This document shows, one piece after another, positions 50,620-63,889 of a DNA stretch of 64,000 nucleotides. Location: assembly GCA_017871115.1 (NCBI GenBank), contig JAFCIZ010000007.1:1612001-1676000 (forward strand), given 5' to 3'. Origin of the DNA: Cunninghamella blakesleeana. Its lineage: Eukaryota; Mucoromycota; Mucoromycetes; Mucorales; Cunninghamellaceae. How positions within the stretch are numbered: position 1 is the first letter of the stretch; each line of letters begins with the position of its first letter. Made by a program: the position numbers and the translations under genes. The notes beneath the pieces are model-generated. The model was given only the letters and a program-made list of their open reading frames with translations. It made no database searches and was not told the DNA's origin.

Positions 50620-52739
50620 ATGTTAGCCTGTGCTCAAGATTTATATTTTCATAATGAAAAATCATTGACACGAAAGGACTCTTTTCCTTCTATTGCTCAT
50701 CAAGATCTTCATAAAGTAACAAAGAAAACTCATATGATGTCACATCATCATCACCATCACCATCATTCTAATCATCATCACCAAGAAAAAGATAAAGAAG
50801 AAGTAAGTTTATATATATATATATATATATATTATATTTTATCAAGTATTGATTTTTTTTATATTTACTATTATAGCAAGTATGGCCTCCTGAAGTGGAG
50901 TCTGCTTTTATTGAAGCTTTAGAAACAATTCCTAAACTTGGTAGACGCAAAATTTTAGTGAATGGAAAACCTTGTGGTAAAAACAAATAAATAAATAATA
51001 ACGAAACAATAGTTTATACTTATTTCAATTTTATTAAAATAGGACGTAATGAATTAATATCAGATTATATTTATCGTAAAACATCAAAAATAAGAACAAG
51101 AAAACAAGTCTCATCTCATATTCAAGTATTAAAAAATACAAGAAAAAGTGACCCACACTGTAAGTTGTCTCTTTATTAAAAAATATTTAAAATGTTGTCA
51201 TTTAAATACATGCATGTATATATATATCTAATCTTTTTTTATTTTAATAGTCATGCGATTACTAACAGATTCTGTAGAAGTAGATGAAGAATTTATTAAC
51301 CGCCATAAAACAACAACAAAAAACAATAATAACAATCATTCTACTCCTGTAAAAAGACAACATAATACAACAAAACAGAATAAGCAATCATCATCTTTCA
51401 ATAACAACAACAATAATAATAACGCTCTTCCACCTCAATCTACCCCAACACCTCTTACACAGTTACCATCTAATTTATCTATTACATCTGATGAATCTTC
51501 TATTCATTCATCACCATCGCCGGCCGATTATGTATTTGATATGATGTATTCTTCTTCTTCTTCTTCAGCTCAACCATACCCATTATTAGATATGAAGGAT
51601 TCTTTTTATCAACCCATTCCACCTCCTCATCCATCCCAAGCATTATTCAATCATCATCCTTCTAATAATAATAATAATAATAACATATTATCTTCCCCAC
51701 CTCCTCCATCTTCTTCATCCACTACATCTACCTCATTCATGTTAACCGCTCCTTCTACACCTATGGAATTTTCTTCTTCTTTTTCTAATCATCATCATCA
51801 CCAACAACAACAAATATCCTATCCTCCTTCTCAAGAATTTTATTCACAAGATATGATGTTTCAACATGATATCACAAACACAACACCCGTTATGACAATG
51901 AAGAAAAATAAATCAATCAACCAAAAGACAATGCCATTATTACCTAATTATATAGGATTATATTTAGAATACCCATCCCCTTATGAACCAAGCATGATTA
52001 TGTCCCATACATTAGCTCAAACAAATCCTCTAATGGATTCTTATTCTTCATTTTTACCATCCAATGATACTATTGTAAAACAAAAATACCATTCTTTATT
52101 ATCTATTCATCCTACTTTATCTTCCTTATCTACGGATCAAATTTTATTAGCCAAGGTAAACATTTATTTCTTGTAAAAAAAAAAAAAAAAAAAGAAATGA
52201 AAGGGTGTGTGGGGTAAAAAGGGGGGAATATAGGAGATAGAAGAGGGGAAAGAATGATTTTATTATAAATGTTATTGTTATTGTTTCTAAATTAAACTCA
52301 CTCACGCAACCCACTCTATTTTGTTTTTTTATAGATGAAATTAGATTTAAATTTAAATATGAACGACTATGTATTCAATAATACAAGTTTTTTTGAATCC
52401 ATGGAAAGAAAAACTATTGAATGTACCACAACAATTTATTCCTTTGGTAGTGTTGTTTTAGAATCTAAAGAATTACAACAAGCTTTATTAATGGATCAAA
52501 AGTATATGTATAGCTTTGTTTATGTTAATCAATTCTTTGATGCTTTCATGAAAGGAATTCTTTCTTTACCTTCATGGCATGAAATGGATATGGCTATTCA
52601 AAATTTATCAATTGTTCAAGTCTTTGAAGAAATTAATGACCAAGTATCTTCCTCTTCTTCTATGGATCGAATTCCATTATTGGCTATGGTTTATGACTTT
52701 GAACGCGGCCATGGTACTATTGATTTAAATACCCTTTAA
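50620..52739 (+). CDS. TEA/ATTS-domain transcription factor
   Basis: Five exons join in frame: 50620-50802, 50877-50976, 51043-51159, 51251-52155, 52335-52739, giving 569 residues. A His-run ([15 protein letters not shown]) precedes the TEA domain at about 62-133: [67 protein letters not shown], a nearly ideal match to fungal AbaA/Tec1 and animal TEAD domains. The middle is Asn, Ser, Pro and His-rich. The C-terminal exon contains [40 protein letters not shown] and [13 protein letters not shown], similar in layout to the cofactor-binding fold of TEADs. Relatives control development and filamentation; the target genes are unknown. Confidence 0.92.
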
Positions 52740-53207
52740 AAAAAATAATAATAATAACATACATATATATATATATGAAGAATACACTACAATTTAAAAC
52801 AATATAATAATAATAATAATATATCCCCCTCTCCTTTCCTTTCCTTTTTATTTTTATTTATCTATTTTCTATATATATATATATATACATATATACATAT
52901 ATATAATCATACCACTTTTTTTTTTTTATTATTATTATTACTATTAGTACGTAATTTATTTTTTTGCTTTTTTGTTTATTTTAATTTTAATTTGATCTTT
53001 TCTTATTTTTATTTTTTTTTATCTTTATACATATATTTATATCTATATTATCACTTAATAAAAATTTTGGTTTATCTTTTTATGTTTATTTATTTTATTT
53101 AACCTTTTCGTATTTTAAAACTAACTTCAAAAAAAAAAATCGCGGTTTTAAATTATTATTTTTTTTTATGCATTACTCTATTTTTTTATCTTTCATCCGA
53201 GAAAAAA

Positions 53208-53242
<35 letters not shown>

Positions 53243-53916
53243 ATAGACATAGGATTTATTCATATTATAACTAATTTTCAACAAGTATTTCAAAATAAAA
53301 TAAAAAAGAGGTTGATATGGATCTTCTTTAAATTCTTTTTTTTTTAATATTATTATATTTTTATTTTTGTTTAAAAATAAAATGGTCGTGATTTTAAAAA
53401 ATAAAAGAAAGTTTTTTTAGTTCCTATCAAAAAAAAAATAAGCCTCGTCAAGCTAAAAAAAAAGATGATTGAGCTTTGTAATAATATAAATATATTATCA
53501 TTGTTGAACTAGTTTAAAAAATATTTAATAAATAATAATAAGAAATATGATTTATATACAAAAAAAGTTAAACCAAAAAAAAAAAGAAAAAAAAAAAAAG
53601 ATAATAAAAAAGAAAAAGAAATTATAAGGTATGTAAAAAATATTAAGTAAAAATAGATTAAATTAAAGTTAAAATATGCTAATAATAAGAGAGAGTAAGA
53701 GTGGAAGAGTAATATAAAGTGAGGAATTAATGTAAGAATAAAGGAGGAAAAGGAAGAGGGGAGGTAAAAAAAAAAAGGGAGATATAAATTATGTACATGA
53801 TAAAATGATAATAAATGTATATGTTTTTATATAAGGTTCTATTGTCATTGTATAATTATTATTACGTATTATTATTATTATTATTATTGTTATTATTATG
53901 AAAAGATCAATGTGTT
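52740..53916. other. Intergenic region between converging genes
   Basis: Contains long T tracts (for example 53209-53240), TA-rich repeats and poly-A. No coding segment. Confidence 0.6.
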
Positions 53917-54088
53917 TTAAATAGAAATAGCTTGCATAAAACATATATCACAGATCCTATGCCAAGATCCTTGTCCTTGAATCACTTTATCTTGTTTAAA
54001 AAGAGGTAATCGATTTCCACTATGACGTTGACAAATGATTTTACCACATCTATAAATAATAATAATAATGAATAAATAAATAAAAAGC

Positions 54089-54120
<32 letters not shown>

Positions 54121-56264
54121 AAGAAATATGAATTACCTTCTACAATGATGTTTTCGTTGAAATAAAGAAAATTGTATAGAGCATTCTTCTAATTGACATT
54201 CATCCACTAAAATATCAGGAACCCATTTATCTTTTGGCAAAAGTAAAAAATGTTGCTGACGATCCTTTGGTGATAAATAAAGTAAATATTGATGAATCAT
54301 CATTTTATGTTGATTAGAATTAATTGAAGAAGATGAAGGCAAAGGTGAAGATGATGAAAATGTAGTCAAAGTAGATTCCTTTTTTATAATAAATAAAACA
54401 AATAGGTATATATATAATTTTTAATAACATGTCTAGTTTTTATGAATTCTTTTTCTTCTCTTTTACTTACATGATCTGATAATGATGAATCGTCGTGAAT
54501 AATAATACCAAATCCAGATACAATGATTTCTATACCATGATGTTGATGGGAGGACAAAACAGGAACAAGATCCCCTGTCCCAACATCTGAACCAAGAATC
54601 ATGCCCGCATACCATCTTGTTTTGATTACAAAAGATTCCGTTTCAAAAAAAAAGAGAGAGGTTGGTAATACCTGCTTAAACCAATGAGATATCATTTTTT
54701 TTAATTTTGCTTTATCATTTTCTATTTTTTGTTGTTGTTGTTGATTTGAAAAAGAGGAGGAGGGAGTCGAAGAATTGGAAGAATTGGTATCATTATCATC
54801 GCTATCTAATTTCATATTCATATCTTCAGCCAAATCTTCTAAAGCATCAATCATAATTAATTGTTGTTGACCAGCAACATGGATTTCTTTCAATCTATCT
54901 TCATATTGTTTTTCTCTTTGTTCAAATTGATCTTGTACAGTGGATGCCATGGATAATAACTGACGAACATGACTTTCAGCTCTTAAAAGATCAGTGGATA
55001 AACATTCTAACTGTTCTGAATGTTTTACAATGGTACCCATTAAAGATAAAAATTGTTGTTGCCATTGTTCATCTATTTCGTCTTCTTCTTCTTCTTCATT
55101 AGCATCGATTAATTCATTTCCAATAGAATGCGATGGTAAAGGCGGAGAGGTGGATAAAGAAGAAGACGAATGCTGTGGGGTTAAGAGTATAGAAGTGGTT
55201 GTGATCGGAGTGGCTGGGTATGAATGTTGGTGAGGTTGGTTGTACATGAAATAAATATCTGATGCTTTATGATCTGTTAATTGGGTAGATAACAACGTGG
55301 TAAAAGTATTATTCAATATCCATTCATCATGATTATTATTATTATTGTTCTGCAATAGAATTTTCTTATCACTATTATCATTCTCTTCTTTGTTTTTATT
55401 ATTATTGTCGTATAGATGAGTTGGTGAAGGAGAAGAGTCTTTTAATCCATTGATTGTTTGACTGGTGCTAGTAAGAGGAGTGGATTGCCAAAAAGGGTTA
55501 CACACTGATTGATCAGGTGCTGTGTGATATCTTTTATGCTTATTATTTTTTTTCTGATGCTGCTGTTGGTGCTGGTGATGATTTGTTATTGTTGGTTCAT
55601 GATAAAATAGCTCTTGTACATGAAACGCCTGCATAGTCCTCGTGATTCCCGTGATTTTAGAACGAATCATTTCAAAATCATCATTACTTTTTAGTACATC
55701 TTGCTGACTACCATTTTTGTTATCCGAGCCGTCGTTATCCACTACTATTTCTTTTTTTTTTTCTTCCTTTTCCTTATGGTGATAACGGTGATGTTGATAA
55801 TGTATATCATAGTTGAATGAAGAGGGGTGATTTAAATTATCGGAAGATGATGATGATGGTGATTCATGGTGATTAATATCGAATATATTTTGTAAACTTT
55901 TAGGTGTTAGAGGTGTTTTTATTTCTTCTTCGGAATGAGACGATTGAGTAAGAAAGCTAAGTCGGTTGGTATTTTTCTTTTTTGCTTTAGGCTGTAAAGA
56001 TAATGTTGAAACTGAGGTTGGTAGAGGAGATTTTATTGTATTATTAGGGTATTTATTAAAGTTATTTATAGACTAAGGTATAAAATATAAAAATAGAGGA
56101 AAAAAGTTAATATATTATATTATATTAATATTATTACTGTTACCATTATTATTATTATTATTTTACATAAAAGTAATATATTAACTTACATGGTAAGAAC
56201 CGATGGTAACATCGCCGAGTAAGGGATTATTTGAAGTTGTTAAATTATAAAAAGAGGTTTGCAT
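53917..56264 (-). CDS. FYVE zinc-finger protein with coiled-coil, 683 aa
   Basis: Four exons join in frame: 56264-56190, 56072-54471, 54378-54137, 54049-53917. A short first exon (MQTSFYNLTTSNNPLLGD...) leads into a long exon that stays open although no ATG lies near its start, so the first exon is needed. Residues 60-280 are low-complexity. A coiled-coil (DEQWQQQFLSLMGTIVKHSE, ...HVRQLLSMASTVQDQFEQRE, QYEDRLKEI) lies near 330-410. The C-terminal FYVE finger (about 611-676) has W611-x2-D, RKHHCR and the CG-x-I-IC-x2-HS pattern, ending SWHRICDIC. The first zinc pair is C620-x4-C625, not the usual C-x2-C, so zinc geometry or phosphoinositide binding may be altered. The family binds PI3P on endosomes and vacuoles. 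The specific orthologue is not clear. Confidence 0.85.
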
Positions 56265-56958
56265 TTGATTATAAAATGCTTAATAACCCTTTTTTTTATA
56301 TTTTATGTTTTGTTGTTTAATGAATAGTAAAAGTCGATCTAGGATAATAATAAAGGTATTGATATATATATATATGTTGATATTATTGAATATGAAATAT
56401 ATAATATAATAATCGTATCATTATTTTTTTTTTATATTTTAATATAAAAAAAAAAGAAAGAGAGAGAAAGAAAGGGAAAGAAAAGAATTTTTTTTTATTT
56501 TTTGTGCCTTTTTCTCCTTTTCTAAATTTATAAATTTTTTTTTTAACTTTAACTGAATTTAAAATTCCGAAAGGGGCGACCACTGTTGCAGCTTTTTTAT
56601 TTTTCCTTGTTAAACCCTTTTTTTTTTTTTTACTTTCTCTCTCTCTCTCTCTCTTTTTTTTATTATTTATTATTTTTATATAACTTAATAAATCTATATT
56701 TATATAAAATTCATCTTTTTTTAAAGTTAACTATTTATTAATATATTTTAGCTATCGTTATTATATCAATTTAATCAAGTAAAACGACATTACAACATAT
56801 ATTTAAAAAAATAGAAAAAAAAAGAATTTCTTTTTTAATTCCATTCCTAATATTCAAATCTCCACTTTTTTTATGTAAAAAAAAACCTTTTTTTTTCTTT
56901 TATTACCCCTATTCCTCTATTCCTATTTTAAAAAGAATATATATATATATATAATATA
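56265..56958. promoter_or_regulatory. Divergent promoter region between FYVE and WDR68-type genes
   Basis: About 700 bp shared by two divergent genes. It contains a (CT)n-type run at 56635-56655 and long T tracts (for example 56617-56631). A (TA)n stretch lies just before the plus-strand ATG at 56959. No individual site can be named. Confidence 0.45.
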
Positions 56959-57161
56959 ATGAATAATAGAAACGGTAGACAACCGGATAAAAAAGTATAC
57001 CAATACGATGCACCTTGGCCAGTCTATGCTCTTGATTGGAGTAAAGCACCAACCGAAAAAGAAGGTTATCGTTTAGCTATTGGTAGTTTTATGGAAGAAC
57101 ACACAAATAAGGTAATAGAAAAACAAATTCATCTACTTTATATAGATTGCATAACAATGTA

Positions 57162-57193
<32 letters not shown>

Positions 57194-58938
57194 AATATAC
57201 ATGTAATTTTTTTATTATTATTATTAATGTTCTTATTTTATTTATTATTATTATTGCTGTATATTTTATTATTATTATTATTAACATATTTACTTTTGGG
57301 GTTTATATATACATATATGTATTTGTGGCGGGGAAATTGAAAATATACATATGTGGTACGTGTGTTTGATTATTATTATTTTATAGCTGCAAGTGGTAAC
57401 ACGAACAGATTTAGCTTCATTGGATGAAATAGATCGATCTTGGCATGATTATTATGATCCAACTAAATATCAAAAAGACTTTATTCCTCTTGCAGAAGTG
57501 GATTCTTATTACCCTATTACTAAAGTACTCTGGGAACCAAAAAAGGTAATCATCTAGATATCATTTTTATTCCATTTCTATATCAACTATTTATTTATAT
57601 ATATATTAATTCTTTATTTCATATAGACTTCGAGAGATTCCGATATTTTAGTCACTTCATCTGATCATTTACGTGTATGGGAATTAACAGAAAATGCATC
57701 AAGATATGATCATAATATTACTTCAAGAAGAAACCCTCATCATCATCAACAACAAGAACCGTTTAGACAAAGTTTAATAAAACGATCTGAACTTGTCAAT
57801 GTAAGTGAATACAATATAAAAAAGTGTAGGACAAAAAAAAAAAAAAAGAATAATGATAGATATAAAATAAAATGCTCAATTTTTTTTTTTTTTCATGCAT
57901 TCTATTTTTATATTTATTAATTTAATACCCAGGTAAAACAAAGTGATTTTAGTGCACCTTTAACCTCCTTTGATTGGAATGAAGTGGATCCTTCATTAAT
58001 TGTCACAGCCAGTATTGATACAACATGTACAGTATGGAATGTAGAAACAGGTCAAGCCAAAACACAATTAATAGCTCATGATAGAGATGTATATGATGTT
58101 ACCTTTATGCATGGTACAGCTGATATTTTTGCAAGCGTGGGGGCTGATGGAAGTGTACGTTTATTTGATTTAAGGTAAATAAATATATTTATAAATAGAA
58201 ATAGTAATAATAATAATAACAAAGAATGAATTTTAAAACCACTTGTATTAATCAAAGTTAAACCGTATATATATTAGGTCATTAGAACACTCAACTATTC
58301 TCTATGAAGCTCCGCCTCTTCCACCTTCAACTAATAATACCAACTCATCTAGTCCTTCGGCATCATCAAATTTTGCATCAGTCATTAGTGATGGGTCTCA
58401 ACCGTTATTAAGATTACAATTCAATCGTATGAATCATGATTTATTAGCTACATTTAGAATGGATTCAGATAGTGTTCAAATCCTTGATATTCGGTATCCA
58501 AGTGCCCCTGTTGCTGAATTAACCAAGAGTCATCAAAGCAATGTCAATTGTTTTAGTTGGTCGCCCGACAATGCCAATCATATTTGTACTGGAGGTATAA
58601 ACAAGAAAAAAACGTCATATTATATATATATATATACAGAAAAAGGAGAAATATTATTTTGATTTATTAAAACAAATATGTATATATATATTTAATATTC
58701 AATAGGAGATGATTCCCAAGTATTGGTATGGGATATTAATAATAAAGCACCATCAAATGAAAATCAAAATAATGGATATGGTCGTTCATCAAGACATATA
58801 AAAGAAAAACAATCAGTTCAAGGACCTATATTAAGATATGTTGCTGATTCAGAAATCAACTCTTTAAGCTGGAGTCAAAGTTTACCTGTATGGGTAGCTG
58901 TTGGTTTTGGCAGAACGGTTCAAGCTTTACATGTTTAA
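56959..58938 (+). CDS. WD40 protein of the WDR68/DCAF7 (TTG1) family
   Basis: Six exons join in frame: 56959-57111, 57387-57545, 57627-57800, 57933-58174, 58278-58594, 58706-58938, giving 425 residues. Family signatures: [16 protein letters not shown] and [20 protein letters not shown] at the start; [36 protein letters not shown] with [20 protein letters not shown] and [71 protein letters not shown]. Animal DCAF7 has about 340 residues; extra length comes from a His/Gln insert near 150 and Ser/Asn and Asn-rich loops. These beta-propellers are scaffolds, for class I DYRK kinases and others in animals. Ubiquitous in eukaryotes. Confidence 0.93.
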
Positions 58939-59889
58939 TTTATATATACCTTTTTTCTCCCTTCTCTATTTATTCTCTTCCCCCCTACCCTTTCATTATT
59001 ATTTATAGTATATATCCATTTTATTTTTTATTTTTTTTCGTTAACGGAGTTTTTTTTTTAATCGTTATCTCTATTTTTTAATTTTTCTGCAAAAAGATTT
59101 TTTTTAAGAAAAAAAATTAGGTTACACATATGCTTTTTTTATTATATCTATAAACGTGGTTGACATGACCATTTAGTTTTATGTTTTCGATTACCGAATT
59201 TTATTTGTAATAGTAATAATAAATAGGATAATCATCTTATATCAAACTATTTTATATTAATTTATCATATTTAAGGATGATCTTTTTCTTTTTTAGCCAT
59301 CACTGAGTTGAAAAATAATTTCACTTTTTTAATATTAACTATCTATAAATTTGATTATGTACCTGAATGACTAAAAGACAACTGAGTTCATAATCATAAT
59401 CATAAGACTTTTATAAATAAAAAATCATTATCAAGGTAATAAAATAGAGAGAGAGAGGGTTTCTATTGGCGAATTTCTAAAATAAAAACTTGATCTTATA
59501 TAAACCTTTATCCATTACACATACTCTTAATAATAAAATTAGACAGTCATCGCGTATTTTATTTAAGAATAAATGTATATAGGCTTGACTTTTTTTTTTT
59601 CCCCCAAGAGTGTTTGGCGATAATAAAAAAGAAAAATCAACATTAGAAAAATGAAATTATATATATATATATATATTTTATGAAAAGAATATTTATTTAA
59701 ATTAATATTACTAGTAGGTAAAATAGATTAAATCGATTACATCTAAATGAAGATTAAGAATGACAAAATGAAAACAAGACAAAAAAAAATGAAAATAAAT
59801 AAAAATAAGGAATACTTCTACAAAATAAAAAATATTATGATGTCAATCTAAAAGTAAGGAGTAAGGGGGTAAAGGAGGAAGAAGTGAAT
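58939..59889. other. Intergenic region between converging genes
   Basis: T-rich just downstream of the WD40 gene, then AT-rich. A GAGAGAGAG run lies at about 59448-59458 and a (TA)n run at 59659-59675. No gene. Confidence 0.6.
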
Positions 59890-60726
59890 TTAAAGAAGTT
59901 TAACGATAGCCTCAGCACAAGCCTTAACATCAATGTCGGCGCAAAGTTTGATGGCAAGGTCAACGCAAGCCTTAATAGCAGCTTCGAATTTAACGCTAAC
60001 ACTGAGTTTAACCTTAAGTAACCAAGGAAGTTGGATTTTGATAGCCTTAATACAGAGCTTGACTAAAGCATCAATTCTAGCTTTTAACGAAAGACAGATC
60101 TTGGGTAACTTGACCTTTAATTGTTTCTTTAAGCTAGCTTCAATTTCAATTAAAATCTTTTCCAAGTCTTGACGAGAGCATTTTCCTTTCTTTTGTAATA
60201 ATTTCAAAAGCTGAACTTCAATGTTAGCATAAACCTTGGCATCCAATTGAGCGTTGATTTCAGCAGCAACCTTGAGCTTAAGATCTTTAATGAAAGCCTT
60301 TTGAGCAATATGAACATTAGCATCTTCAACAGAAATGATTCCACCTAAAGCTTCAGCATCAATTTCCAAGTTGACATCTAATTTTTCACAGACCTAAAGA
60401 GATTAATAGAAAGACAGTGAGTAAAAAAATTATATATATACATCTATACATCATCGTTTACTAGATAGGATACTTACAGTAGCAGAGACGGAAGCAACAA
60501 TTTCAGCATGGACTTTGGCTTTAATTTCAGCCATGATTTTAAGAGCAAGATTTTTATCACCTTTAACTGGGTAATTAGTACGTTTGGCAAGTTCATTAAC
60601 AACTTCAGGAGTGGCAAGATCTAAATTTTTAATAGCTTCATCAGCGACACCAGTAGGTAAAGCATAAGAAGTGACCGCAAAAAGGGCAAATACAAAGAAG
60701 AATAAACTAGTAAGTTTGAATTGCAT
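59890..60726 (-). CDS. Secreted amphipathic Lys/Ala/Leu-rich protein, 250 aa
   Basis: Exons 60726-60478 and 60393-59890 join phase 0 (ACT/GTAAGT, TTTAG acceptor). It opens with a clear signal peptide (MQFKLTSLFFFVFALFAVTSYALP) and a KR dibasic site at AKRTNYP that could be cut by a Kex2-type protease. The remainder is dominated by repeated amphipathic helices with Lys, Ala, Ile, Val and Leu: NLALKIMAEIKAKVHAEIVA, AAEINAQLDAKVYANIEVQL, IKIQLPWLLKVKLSVSVKFE. Seven Cys occur at KC, IC, LC, AC, LC, AC and VC positions in the second exon. I recognise no family. It could be a surface or storage protein, or a membrane-active one; the sequence alone does not decide. Base composition is more balanced than its surroundings, suggesting high expression. 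Confidence 0.75.
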
Positions 60727-63700
60727 TGTTATTATAATTATTTATTATATAATAAGAGATGATAATGAGAAAAAAAAAATGAAAGAAAATGAAATGAAAA
60801 GAAATCCTTTTATATTAAAAAAAAACTGAGTTTTATGCTGAAGTTTAACTTTTTTTTCTTTATTTTATCTTTTTAAGGGATAAAGAGAGAAAACTTTATT
60901 GCTCAGGTGAAGAATAAAAATAAAAATAAAAAACGTGTTGATCAACCTTCCAAAGAAACAAAGAAAGTTACGATAATTTAGGAGAAAGGGAGGAACACTC
61001 ACCTTTTTTTTTTTTTTACCCAATAATATTAATTGGTAACACTGCATATTTTTTTTTTTTTTTTTTTTTTTTCAAAAAAAAAAAAAGGACCCATTTGCAT
61101 TTGCCTTTATGTCAAAAAAAAAGACCCATTTTTATATAACAATGCATAGTTAAAGAACATTTGCCATTACTAAGATTGATTTTATACATATGATTTATTT
61201 TTTATAATTATTATTACTATTACGATTATTATTTATTAAATTGGGATATCAATATTATTTTGCAGAAAATAGTTTTATATATATATTTATATTCGTGTTG
61301 TTAATTAAATCTCTCTCACCCACTCACTTTCTCTCATTCTCCTGAAAATATAAATATATAAACATCATTTGATTCTATTAAAAGTAGTATTTTTATAAAA
61401 AGTTATTATGTTTGACAAGTCTCATTTTAAGGAGAAATACACACACACACACATATCCAATTCTTAAAATGATTTTTATCTTGGAGTAAAATGACTATAA
61501 ATAAAAAGAAGGTTCATAGTCAATGATATATACAAATTTGTCTTTTTCCGTTCCTCGTTTTAAATTCCGACCTGCTTTTGCTTCTCAATCTTTATTAGTT
61601 TTCGTATGAAAATTTGAACGATTCATTTTCTTTAATGGTTACATATCATTTAAAAATAATAATCAAGATATGTAACCCATTGATTTTTTTTGTTTTATTT
61701 TATTTTTTCCCATTGATACATTATTATTCTTTTTCAAATGGGTTCATTTATCTTTTTCCTCGTGAAGTAAAATAAAATAAAAAAGTTACTATGAATTCTA
61801 TTTTTTAACTACCGACAATGAAGTTTTTTTTTTTTTTTTTTGCAACTCCAAAAATAATTCATTTTGATTTACCTAATTTGGTTGATTTTTTCATTATTCT
61901 AGAGATACTATTGTATATTTTTATTATAAAAAACAATTATTGCCATCTCCTTCTCTTTCTTAATAAATTAACGAGAAGAATATAAAAAATAATAATAATA
62001 AAAATCTCGTTCATACATATTCAAATATTGATAATAAAAAAACGAACAAAAATTTATATGTATATACATTAAAAATAGTAAAATTATTTTTAAAGAATAA
62101 TGCAAAGAATAATTAAATAATAATGATCAAATCTATTAAGATTAATACATATATATACTCTCTTATTATTAGTATCAATTTATTATCTATTCATGTCAAA
62201 AAATATTAAGACAAATTATATACGTATGCATAAATTTTAATAATAATAATAATAATTCTATATTAATGAACAAACTAAACCTATTTTTGTTAATTGTGAT
62301 ACAAAATGAACCAAAGGAAAACAAAAAGTTTATCCAGCCTACTACTCTAACCTTCTCCTATTTTTTTTTTTTTTTTTTTATATCCAGTTTATCATATTTA
62401 ATTATTTATTATATCCAGTTTAGTTAACATAACTATAATAAACTAATTGCTTCAATTGAAAGAGTGAAAAAAAGAAAGAAGGAAATTGAGAGAAATTCAA
62501 ATAATTGCCATGGTTACAAATCATATAGAATTATATGTACATTCTTGTATACTTGTTTACTGACGTTGTATAAAATGAATGAATGACATTGTTTTATTTA
62601 TTTATTTATATATTTATTTATTTATTCCAAAAAATAAATAAAAAATATTGTAGATCATCACTAATTGACCAAACTTTTTCTTGAGAGATCTATTTTATGG
62701 AGTAAAAAACCATCAACAAGTCATGTCAAAATAAATAAATAAATAAATACACAAACATTCATTCATTTTTTTTTCCCATTAAATATATTCCATGTTTTAA
62801 ACATGGTATTATGTACACTTGTTTTTTTTTCCCCTTTATTAAAAATGGACAACAATTGAATAGATATATGTTTGTACCTTTATTTTTCTTGAAAAGGAAA
62901 AATGACTTTTTTTACCAGAGTATTGTTTTTTATTGGTCTATATTTTTTTATTCATGCTATAATTTCATTTATCATTGGATAACAGTAACACACAGCCGAG
63001 AGAAAAAAAAAAACTGATCATAAATTATTTATTGAGTGATTGCATAGATCATTTCTTTTTTTAATATTATAATATAATTGAAAACACTATATTTATATAA
63101 TTATGTATGTAAAGGTGTCTGAGTCTTATTTTTTTTCTAAAAAAAAGAAAAGGTACGTGATATAAAGAGAAAGATGTATGTAACATTAAAAAAAGGACTT
63201 TTAAAATAAAAAGCACAAAAATTTTGTCATGTTTTTTTTTCTCTTTACTTTCTCTCTCAAGGATAAAAGTAATTCATCTTTATATAATCTTACGTACTTT
63301 TCTTCTTTCTGTATTTTAAATAATAAAAAAAAAATTTTTTTTTTTTTTGTTCCTTTAGTTATATTTAATAATATATATTAAATAATAATAATTATAAAAT
63401 ATATTATACATAATTTTTATTAATAATTTTTTAATATTATGTATAAAAAAATAAAAATAAAAAAAGAATAGACTAGAACTTGAAAAGAGTTTTAACCGAG
63501 AATAAAAATAAACTATTTAATGGCATTGCTAGTTTATATATATATATATATAAATTGAATTTGAATACTTTATAAAACTGGTCATAAATCAAAGAAAAAA
63601 AAAAAAAGACTAAATAAAAGAAAAAAGGAGGGAAAATGATTTATGATAGACGAAGGGGTTAATTGACAATATATTATTTTTATTATTACTCGACTACTAC

Positions 63701-63846
63701 CACTATCACCTCCACCGACTTGAAAACCGACTTTTTTTTTTTTAAAAAAAAAAAAAGTATTTGCTTATAATAATGATAATGATAATAATAAAAGATACAT
63801 TAAGTTTCATATAAATAAAAAAGAACTGATCATCTTTTTAACAATT

Positions 63847-63889
<43 letters not shown>

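Noticed and set aside
55740..55742. GTG start for the FYVE protein
   Set aside because: The frame is open for a further 330 bases upstream to a good acceptor at 56074-56073, and a short ATG exon at 56264-56190 joins in phase.
60865..61047. 60-codon minus-strand frame near 61 kb
   Set aside because: Lysine and phenylalanine runs encoded by poly-A/T tracts; no sign of a gene.
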